Source of the DNA: Elusimicrobiota bacterium
GTDB lineage: Bacteria; Elusimicrobiota; Elusimicrobia; Elusimicrobiales; UBA9959
Direction: 5' to 3'
NCBI GenBank assembly: GCA_018829985.1
Contig: JAHJSU010000047.1
Coordinates: 1-32,986 of the forward strand
Length of the DNA: 32,986 nucleotides
Shown one piece after another: positions 26,172 through 32,986 of this stretch. The notes beneath the pieces were generated by a model, which saw only the letters and a list, made by a program, of their open reading frames with translations, was not told where the DNA came from and ran no database searches. Positions within the stretch are counted from its first letter, which is position 1. Every line of letters begins with the position of its first letter. A program made the position numbers and the translations under genes.

Positions 26172-26510
26172 ATGAGGGATGAAAAAAGTTTAAGGGGAAA
26201 TTTCTTGAATAAGGGAACGCCGGCGGTATTTACGGCCGCCGCTGTCGCGGCCGTAAACGTCTGCGCCGCGGCCCTGATCGCTTTCTACCCGCCCCCCGAA
26301 ACTTTCGGCAAGCTTATCCCCGTCGATAATCCCCGGGTCCGGGACGGCAGGTTCCGGGCCCCCGTCTGCAACGGCGTTCAATGCACTCTCTGCCCGTTCA
26401 AATGCTTTCTGCCCGAGGGCGCGCGCGGCCGCTGCAAGGCGCGGATAAACTACGGCGGGCGCATAAAAACGCTCGTTCACGTAAATGGCGCTGCTGAGAA
26501 AATCTATTAA
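26172..26510 (+). pseudogene. N-terminal fragment of AmmeMemoRadiSam-system radical SAM enzyme
   Basis: VCNGVQCTLCPFKCFLPEGARGRCKARINYGGRIKTLV resembles the family N-terminus; the ORF stops before any CxxxCxxC motif. Confidence 0.65.
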
Positions 26511-26511
26511 A

Positions 26512-27999
26512 ATGAAAATAAAAAAACACAGGCATGCAGGTGCATTATTCTTGTTGATTTTGTCTTCTGCTGTTTTTAGCGTGGAAGCGCGGGAGATGAT
26601 GTTTGCCGGGAAGTTCTATCCGGCGGATAAGGAAGAACTTGCCGGGTTCGTGGATTCCGCTTTGGCCAAAGCCGCCGTCCCAAAACTCGGTGGTGCGGTC
26701 CTGGCCGTTATCGCTCCGCACGCCGGTTATCCTTTTTCCGGACGGATCGCCGGCTACGCCTATAAAGCCATAGGCGACGAATACGATACCGTCGTAATAC
26801 TGTCCGCCGGCCATACCATGTCCGTCAAAGGGGCCGCCATTGTAAAGGACGGTTTCTTTGAAACGCCGCTCGGCAAAGTTCCCGTGGATAAAAAACTGGC
26901 CGGCGAACTTATCAAGACCTGCCCGCTTTTTGAGAATAATTCCGCCGCCCACGCCAACGAACACGCGGTGGAAGTCCAGCTGCCGTTCCTCCAGCGGAGG
27001 CTCAAAAAGCCGTTCAAGCTTCTGCCCGCCGTCCTGAACACGGAAAATATAGGCGATCTCGTCAAGATCGGCGAGACCCTGGGCCGAAAACTTAAAGGCA
27101 GAAAAGCGCTTATAGTCGTCTCCGCCGACTTTTCCCATTATCCCGATCATAGCTACGCTAAAAGAGTGGATGAAACCCTCGGCCTTGCGATAAAAATGAT
27201 GAATCCGGAATATTTCCGGCTGGCCAACAGGATACTGCTCAACAAGGGAATACCGGAACTCGCAACCTGCGCCTGCGGCGAAGCGGCGATCACGGCCGCG
27301 ATGGCCGCCGTAAACACGCTTGGTCCCGCGCAATTTCTGGAGCTCAAATACGCCGATTCCTACGATGAGTACCCCCAACAGTCGTCTCCCGACCGGGTGG
27401 TGGGCTATATGGCCGGAGTTTTTCTCAAAAGCGAAAAAGCCGCCGCCGGCAAGGTCGTACTGAACGACGGGCAAAAAAAAGAACTTTTGAAAGAAGCCAG
27501 GACGGAAATTAAAAATCGGCTTTTGGAAATAAAACCAAAACGGGACCGGCTATCCGCAGATTATGCGTTCAACCTGCCCGGCGCGGTTTTTGTAACGCTT
27601 ACCGGGGGCGGCGATTTGCGCGGCTGCGTCGGCACTATTGAGCCGCGCATGACGCTGCTTGACGCCGTGCGCTACGGCGCTCTGTCCGCCGCGTTCGAGG
27701 ACAGGCGCTTTAAGCCTGTGGGAAAAGGGGAGCTTGAAAAACTGAAGATCGAAATATCCATCCTGTCCCCGCTTAAAAAAATAGCCGGCGCCAAAGGGAT
27801 AATCCCGCATAAGCATGGCGTGGTTATTGTCAGGGACGGACGTTCCGGATTGTTCCTGCCCCAGGTCTGGGAGCAGATACCGGGCAAAGAAGATTTTTTA
27901 AGCGGGCTGTGCTCGCAAAAAGCGGGTCTTGAGCGCGGCTGCTGGCGGGATAAAAAAACCGGGATTTACGTCTTCACCGTAGACGCCTTTCAGGAATAA
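26512..27999 (+). CDS. MEMO-AMMECR1 fusion (AmmeMemoRadiSam system proteins B and A) with N-terminal signal-like segment
   Basis: FYPADKEELAGF..VIAPHAGYPFSGRIAGYAY...VSADFSHYPDH (MEMO); PGAVFVTLTGGGDLRGCVGTIEPR...LFLPQVWEQIPGKEDFLSGLCSQKAGL (AMMECR1). Confidence 0.92.
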   Translation: MKIKKHRHAGALFLLILSSAVFSVEAREMMFAGKFYPADKEELAGFVDSALAKAAVPKLGGAVLAVIAPHAGYPFSGRIAGYAYKAIGDEYDTVVILSAGHTMSVKGAAIVKDGFFETPLGKVPVDKKLAGELIKTCPLFENNSAAHANEHAVEVQLPFLQRRLKKPFKLLPAVLNTENIGDLVKIGETLGRKLKGRKALIVVSADFSHYPDHSYAKRVDETLGLAIKMMNPEYFRLANRILLNKGIPELATCACGEAAITAAMAAVNTLGPAQFLELKYADSYDEYPQQSSPDRVVGYMAGVFLKSEKAAAGKVVLNDGQKKELLKEARTEIKNRLLEIKPKRDRLSADYAFNLPGAVFVTLTGGGDLRGCVGTIEPRMTLLDAVRYGALSAAFEDRRFKPVGKGELEKLKIEISILSPLKKIAGAKGIIPHKHGVVIVRDGRSGLFLPQVWEQIPGKEDFLSGLCSQKAGLERGCWRDKKTGIYVFTVDAFQE

Positions 28000-28001
28000 G
28001 G

Positions 28002-28269
28002 GTAACTGCTTAGGTGGATAGGGTAACAGTTTAGCCTTCTTAAAAAAATATGTAGTGGCAAAGCTTGCTTTGCCTATTGCTCGCAGAGCAAGCTCTGCAA
28101 CCACCTTCGGTTTGACTAAACTGTTACTGGATAGGCTATAGGCTGTCAGGGGACAGTGATTAAGCGGGAAAGTAAGTAAGCAAGGAAGAATCACTCTCTT
28201 GCTCAATCACTTTCCTGCTTCTTACCTGATAGACTAACAGCCTTCAGCCTAAACAACCTGGGCAGTTAC
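28002..28269. mobile_element. MITE-like element C (outer), interrupted by a nested element
   Basis: gtaactgcttagg ... acctgggcagttac ends; see nested element. Confidence 0.8.
28023..28127. mobile_element. Nested MITE-like element (105 bp), perfect 12-bp TIRs GTAACAGTTTAG/CTAAACTGTTAC
   Basis: Exact 8-bp duplication TGGATAGG at 28015-28022 and 28128-28135; internal hairpins ggcaaagc/gctttgcc and gcagagc/gctctgc. Confidence 0.92.
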
Positions 28270-28283
28270 AATAGCGAAATAAT

Positions 28284-29399
28284 ATGGCCCTGATGAACAG
28301 ATGCCCGTTCTGCATGGGAAGCCTGCCGCTTAACGCCGTCACGTGTGAACATTGCAAGTTTGGCGTAACTCCCGGCACCTGTTACGCCTGCAAAAAACAG
28401 AACGCCCCGGCCGCCGGGGTTTGCGCCTATTGCGGCGGAAAATATCTTATCGTAGACGAGTCAGGGCTGAACGCCGCGGTTAAAAAGAAAAAAGAACCCG
28501 CGCCGCCTCCCGTTAAAGAACCGCCGAAGCCCGCCGCGGAACGGCCGAAACCCGCCGTGGAAACGCCTGACCCCGTTGCGGAACAGCCGAAGCCCGCTTC
28601 ATTATCCCCGCAAACAACTCCTTCGCGCGCTCTGCCGAAAGGGTTTGAAAAACTTACCGATGAACTGAACGAAGCCACCGGCTTCCCGGTCGCGGCGCGC
28701 TGCCTGGCCGACGCCGCTGAAATGGCGCTGATACCGGCCGGAAAATTTTCGATGGGCGCGCTGGATGAGGAGGGCGCCCGGGACGAGCACCCTTGCCATG
28801 TGGTATCGCTGGAGGCCTTTTATATTGATAAACGCCAAGTGAGCGTGGCGCAGTTCAGGAAATTCTGCGCGGCGACAAAACGGGAAATGCGCGAGCAGCC
28901 CCCGTGGAGCGGCGACGCGTATCCGGTCGTAAATGTGAACTGGTACGACGCGACGGCCTATTGCGAATGGGCGCGCAAATCGCTGCCCACGGAGGCCGAA
29001 TGGGAAAAGGCGGCCAGAAGCGGCATCGAGGCGACATACAGCTTCGGCGAGAACGAAAGAGAAATCGGCGATTACACCTGGTACGCCGCCAATTCCAAAC
29101 AGCAGGCCCATCCGTCGGGGGAAAAAAAGCCCAATAACTACGGACTTCACGAGATGCCCGGCAATGTCCTGGAATGGTGCCTGGACGGCTATGGCGAAAA
29201 TTATTATGAAATAACTCCGGAAGCGGACCCCAGGGGGTCCGACAGCGCTATAGTCATAGTCTGCAGAGGGGCGGCCTGGGACCTTGACGGCGACTACGCG
29301 CGCTGCGCCAAGCGCGGGTTCCGGCAGCCGGACGCCCGGCGGGACAATCTCGGGTTCCGGTGTGTTTCGTCCTTTCTTACTCCTTTAGAAAAGGCTTAA
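28284..29399 (+). CDS. Zinc-ribbon plus SUMF1 (formylglycine-generating-enzyme-like) domain protein
   Basis: CPFCMGSLPLNAVTCEHCKFGVTPGTCYACKKQNAPAAGVCAYC; MALIPAGKFSMGALDEEGARDEHPCHVVSLEAFYIDKRQVSVAQF...MPGNVLEWCLDGY...GFRCV. Confidence 0.9.
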   Translation: MALMNRCPFCMGSLPLNAVTCEHCKFGVTPGTCYACKKQNAPAAGVCAYCGGKYLIVDESGLNAAVKKKKEPAPPPVKEPPKPAAERPKPAVETPDPVAEQPKPASLSPQTTPSRALPKGFEKLTDELNEATGFPVAARCLADAAEMALIPAGKFSMGALDEEGARDEHPCHVVSLEAFYIDKRQVSVAQFRKFCAATKREMREQPPWSGDAYPVVNVNWYDATAYCEWARKSLPTEAEWEKAARSGIEATYSFGENEREIGDYTWYAANSKQQAHPSGEKKPNNYGLHEMPGNVLEWCLDGYGENYYEITPEADPRGSDSAIVIVCRGAAWDLDGDYARCAKRGFRQPDARRDNLGFRCVSSFLTPLEKA

Positions 29400-29454
29400 C
29401 CCGAAAAAAAACCAGCAGAAAAAAAGAAGGCCGTATTTTTGTATATTATAACAA

Positions 29455-30594
29455 ATGAAGCCGTTTACCACTGATAAAGAGCGGTTCCTGCCGGCTTTGC
29501 TTTTTTTCGCCGCGGTGCTTTTGCCCGTTTCATTTTTTTCCGTTCACATGACCGCAGGCCGGCTGAACGCCGCATACGCGGCCGCCTGGGCTCTTTTCAC
29601 GGCCTTGACGGGATTTTTCATTATTTACACCGCCAAAGTGTCTTTTTACAGGCGGATATTCTTCGGGGTCACGGCGGCGTTTTTCCTTATACATTTTAAA
29701 CTGAATCTCCTTTCACAGGTTTTTACGGCCGCCTGTTTCGGGGACGCGCCTTACTGCCATATAGCCATAGCTCCTTCATTTTTTAATTACCTCTACCAGC
29801 AGTATCTGGCTTTCATGAGCGGGGACTGGCGCCTGTGGGGACCGTTGTCCATAGTCTTTCTCTGGCTTTTTTTTACGCTGGTCCTGGGCAGGGCCTGGTG
29901 TTCCTGGGCCTGTTTCTTCGGGGGGATAGACGACAGCCTTTCAGCCCTGCCCAAAAAGGCGCTGATAAAAACCCGGCTGCCGGCGGGCAGGTTCCGGGAT
30001 TTCCCGGCCGCGCTGCTGATCTTCCTGCTGCTGGTGTCGCTCGCCTATATGCTGCCGGTCTATTGCCTGTGGCTGTGTCCGTTCAAGCTCACTTCGGTCT
30101 TTCTCGACCAGGAAGCCTTTATACGGAAAATGCAACTGGCGCTGATGTTTTTCGCGCTGGCGGTTCTGCTCTTCGGTCCGCTTTTGACGAAAAAAAGGAC
30201 TTTCTGCTCTTTTCTGTGCCCGTTCGGCGCCTGGCAGGCTTTCTGGGGCCGCATTAACCCTTTCCGCATGACCGTGGATACCGAAAAATGCGCCGACTGC
30301 TCCGTCTGCCTGGACGCCTGTCCCATGTACGCCATAAAGGCGGGGCATGACGGGAAGCCGGGGATAGCCGCTTATTGTAACCTGTGCGGAGAGTGCCTCG
30401 CGGCTTGTCCCCGCGGGGGATTCAGCTATTCGATCTTCGGCATGAGCCCCAGGGATGTAAAAAACGGTTTCGGCCGCCTGCTGACCCCGCAAAGCTTTCT
30501 GGTTTTCTCCGCCCTGGTGACGGGCGGGACCTTCGCCGCGCTTTGGGCCCCGGCGGCGCTGCAGGCTGTGGTAAAACTGTGGGGAGCGCCATAG
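29455..30594 (+). CDS. Polytopic 4Fe-4S (NapH/NosR-type) ferredoxin membrane protein
   Basis: GRAWCSWACFFGG, FCSFLCPFGAWQAFWG, CADCSVCLDACPMYAI, CNLCGECLAACPRGG; multiple TM segments. Confidence 0.88.
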   Translation: MKPFTTDKERFLPALLFFAAVLLPVSFFSVHMTAGRLNAAYAAAWALFTALTGFFIIYTAKVSFYRRIFFGVTAAFFLIHFKLNLLSQVFTAACFGDAPYCHIAIAPSFFNYLYQQYLAFMSGDWRLWGPLSIVFLWLFFTLVLGRAWCSWACFFGGIDDSLSALPKKALIKTRLPAGRFRDFPAALLIFLLLVSLAYMLPVYCLWLCPFKLTSVFLDQEAFIRKMQLALMFFALAVLLFGPLLTKKRTFCSFLCPFGAWQAFWGRINPFRMTVDTEKCADCSVCLDACPMYAIKAGHDGKPGIAAYCNLCGECLAACPRGGFSYSIFGMSPRDVKNGFGRLLTPQSFLVFSALVTGGTFAALWAPAALQAVVKLWGAP

Positions 30595-30704
30595 GCCTTA
30601 AGCCGTAAGCTATACGGAGCTCCTTATAATCTGGAATTTACGGCTGTGGCAGTTTTTCTGCCTATGGCCTATGGCATATAGCTTATGACAGTATTGGAGG
30701 CTTT

Positions 30705-30899
30705 ATGAAAGACGGCAAATGGCTTGAACCGCGCCACACCAATAAAGAGATATTCGAGAAAGACTACACCAAAATAGACCTTTCGGGCATGGAAGTCAAG
30801 TGTCCGGGCTGTAAGGACGGCGTGAACCTGAACAGAAAGAACATGGCCGGCAAACCAGCCGGCTGGTGCAAACGCTGCAACAGAGCGGTAGCGCTGTGA
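30705..30899 (+). CDS. Small two-CxxC zinc-ribbon protein
   Basis: VKCPGCKDGVNLNRKNMAGKPAGWCKRCNRAV; ggagg upstream. Confidence 0.7.
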   Translation: MKDGKWLEPRHTNKEIFEKDYTKIDLSGMEVKCPGCKDGVNLNRKNMAGKPAGWCKRCNRAVAL

Positions 30900-30922
30900 A
30901 CATAACGCTTTGCGTTATGTTC
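30898..30922. repeat. Perfect 11-bp hairpin overlapping the stop of the zinc-ribbon gene
   Basis: gaacataacgc ttt gcgttatgttc. Confidence 0.85.
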
Positions 30923-31276
30923 GCCATAGGCCATAAGTTTTAGATACAGCTATTGCCATAGGCTTATATGCCATAAGCTATACGCAGAAACCGATTATGG
31001 CAGTCTTTCTGCCTATGGCATACGGCAAACAAATACTTTTTGCTTCACCAAAAATATGTTTGCAATCCTTTCCGAGGGTTTTGTTCCGGGGCTTTCCACG
31101 GGGTTCTATTGCCTCACCGCCTGCCTGCCCGCCCCAGGTTTTGTCAAGACTTGACAGGATAAGGGTCTTAAGGCCCAAATGCGCCTGGGACCTTCGGCCT
31201 TGCCGGGGCAGGCTTTTAGTCTTATACTTGACTATAAGACTATTGATATAAGTCAACCCGGTTTGGAGGTCAGCTT

Positions 31277-32629
31277 GTGATTAAGAGATTTGCGCTCTCC
31301 CTGTTGGTCGCTCTGTTTTGCTCCCATTTTTCTTTTGCGGCGGATGTTGCAAAGCCTGTCCTGAGCGAAGTCGAAGGGCAGCCGGGCAAAAGCGATAACC
31401 TCTCTTTTAACCAGCTTTTAAAACAATTTTCAGCGGAATATACCGCCGGCCTTCAAATGCCGGAACCGCCCATGCCCGCGGACTCCGAAGGGGCGGGCGT
31501 TCAGGACGACCGCTACTGGATAACCGTTCAGGCCGCCGACAGATATGTGCGCACCAGGCTCCTGGAGGCGGGAGTGGATATAGTTGAGATCCGCAAGAAC
31601 GATCTCTCGGGCATCGCGCCCAAAGATTCCCTGGCGCTGCTTGCGCAGAAAGGCTATACGATAGAGAAGAAGGTCCCGCTTTGGCAGTACATCCAGAGTC
31701 TTAAGGATTTCCCGGCAGCGGATGCCGCCTATCACAATTATCAAGAAACGACCGACCTTTTGAAGTCCCTGGTTTCCAAAAATTCCGATATCGCTTCGCT
31801 GTTCTCCCTCGGCAAGAGCGTGGAGAAGCGGGAAATCTGGTGCCTGCGCATAAACTCCGCGGCCAAAGGGACCGCCTCAAGCGGCAAGCCGGGGGCGGTC
31901 TATATCGGCAATCATCACGCCAGAGAGCATCTCTCGAACGAAGTGCCGCTTTTGCTGGCGGTATATTTGCTCGACCACAGGAACGACGCGGATATCGGCA
32001 AATATATCGCCGGGCTGGATATCTATATCATTCCGATGCTGAACCCCGACGGCGTGGAATATGACATCAGGACAGGCAGGTACCAGTGGCAGAGGAAGAA
32101 CATGCGCGTGAATTCCAATAAGAGCATCGGCGTGGACCTGAACCGCAATTATGACTCCTGGTTCGGCGGCCAGGGCGCCTCCCATTATCCTTCCGCCGAC
32201 ACCTACTGCGGCCCCTCGGCTTTCTCGGAGCCGGAAACCCTGGCCGTAAAGAAATTCGTGGAGGCCCGGAAGAATCTGACGACCATGAACAGTTATCATT
32301 CTTACGGGGGCCTTATCATGTATCCCTGGGGCGGGAAGGACGCCCCGATTGACAACGAGAAGGACAGGCAGGTATTCATTAAGATGGCTTCGGAGATGGC
32401 CAAACTCACCAATTATACGCCGGAACAATCCAACGAAATGTACATAGCCACCGGCGACACCTGCGATTGGGCTTACGACGCGGCCGGGATCTTCGCTTTC
32501 ACCACGGAGCTGGAAGGCAGAGGCTTCTATCCCGGCGCCGCTATCATAGAAAAAGCCGTCACCCGCAATGTAAAAGCGGCGGTCTACATGCTGAGCGTCA
32601 CCGATAATCCGTATAAGATACTGAAATAA
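31277..32629 (+). CDS. Secreted M14-family zinc carboxypeptidase
   Basis: YIGNHHAREHLSNEVPLLLAVYLLD, IIPMLNPDGVEYD, VDLNRNYDSWF, FSEPETLAVKKFV; signal peptide. Confidence 0.92.
   Translation: MIKRFALSLLVALFCSHFSFAADVAKPVLSEVEGQPGKSDNLSFNQLLKQFSAEYTAGLQMPEPPMPADSEGAGVQDDRYWITVQAADRYVRTRLLEAGVDIVEIRKNDLSGIAPKDSLALLAQKGYTIEKKVPLWQYIQSLKDFPAADAAYHNYQETTDLLKSLVSKNSDIASLFSLGKSVEKREIWCLRINSAAKGTASSGKPGAVYIGNHHAREHLSNEVPLLLAVYLLDHRNDADIGKYIAGLDIYIIPMLNPDGVEYDIRTGRYQWQRKNMRVNSNKSIGVDLNRNYDSWFGGQGASHYPSADTYCGPSAFSEPETLAVKKFVEARKNLTTMNSYHSYGGLIMYPWGGKDAPIDNEKDRQVFIKMASEMAKLTNYTPEQSNEMYIATGDTCDWAYDAAGIFAFTTELEGRGFYPGAAIIEKAVTRNVKAAVYMLSVTDNPYKILK
31355..31378 (+). repeat. In-frame CCTGTCCTGAGCGAAGTCGAAGGG repeat encoding PVLSEVEG
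   Basis: Repeat motif placed just after the signal peptide of the M14 protein. Confidence 0.7.
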
Positions 32630-32703
32630 CGGGGGCGGATATCACCGTTTCGGAGATGGTGTTTTAAGTTGTCTGTCCGCTCTTTTGACAGGGGGATATG
32701 GGG

Positions 32704-32986
32704 ATGAAAACCAAATTAATCATATCGGCGGTTCTCACCGCCGCTGTTTTATTTTTAAATCCGATTTCCTTTGCTGCAAATAACAACTGTAGTGGCAGAG
32801 CTTGCTCTGCCTCCTCTCAAATAAAAACTGCCCAGGACAAAGCCGCCGGTGCCGGCAAGAAAAATTCCACAATAGAGAGTTCACAGAAAACGGGTTCCGT
32901 TCTTTTTGACGGCGTGGATCCCAATCTCCCGGCCAAAGACTTCGACCCGGATTCCTCCAACCCCGCCGCCCTGACCGGCGGCGGCC
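32704..32986 (+). CDS. Secreted protein, N-terminal part only (truncated by window end)
   Basis: MKTKLIISAVLTAAVLFLNPISFAANNNCSGRACSASSQIKTAQDKAAG... open to the end of the window. Confidence 0.75.
   Translation, partial: MKTKLIISAVLTAAVLFLNPISFAANNNCSGRACSASSQIKTAQDKAAGAGKKNSTIESSQKTGSVLFDGVDPNLPAKDFDPDSSNPAALTGGG
32789..32811. repeat. MITE-cargo palindrome GTAGTGGCAGAGCTTGCTCTGCC inside a coding sequence
   Basis: ggcagagc tt gctctgcc hairpin; same word as in elements A, B and the nested element. Confidence 0.85.

Noticed and set aside
28002-28269. 8-bp target duplication around outer element C
   Set aside because: Left flank GAATAAGG and right flank AATAGCGA do not match; likely older or altered.
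1-32986. tRNA or rRNA genes
   Set aside because: None recognised by eye; a tRNAscan/Infernal run would be needed to exclude them.

Overview
A 33-kb window from a GC-rich bacterial genome. Gene content and repeat style look Elusimicrobiota-like, but that is inference. I recognised no rRNA, tRNA or CRISPR array. Left part: secreted repeat protein (5' truncated by the window), DUF1566 protein, AAA ATPase, a nucleotidyltransferase/partner pair, a very large Kelch/FN3 surface protein interrupted by one in-frame TAA, and an outer-membrane beta-barrel gene whose N-terminus looks frameshifted. Middle, minus strand: a compact operon with a signal-peptide protein that looks like a FliF C-terminal domain fused to FliG, then MotA, two MotB/OmpA paralogs, a TPR protein, a P-II-like protein and a membrane protein. 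No other flagellar genes are present, so this is a candidate non-flagellar rotary motor. The first MotB paralog has Cys where the ion-binding Asp should be; the second keeps Asp. Right part: clostripain-like protease, PorV-like OM protein, polyprenyl synthase, DXS, LOG-family protein, a truncated AmmeMemoRadiSam radical-SAM fragment, an exported-looking MEMO-AMMECR1 fusion, zinc-ribbon/SUMF1 protein, polyferredoxin, M14 carboxypeptidase, and a truncated CDS at the end. A second theme is a family of small non-autonomous elements with GTAACTRCYYAGG-type terminal inverted repeats. Two insertions have exact 8-bp target-site duplications and one element is nested in another with an uninterrupted relative in the same window. 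GTAA ends plus 8-bp duplications fit IS66-family mobilisation.
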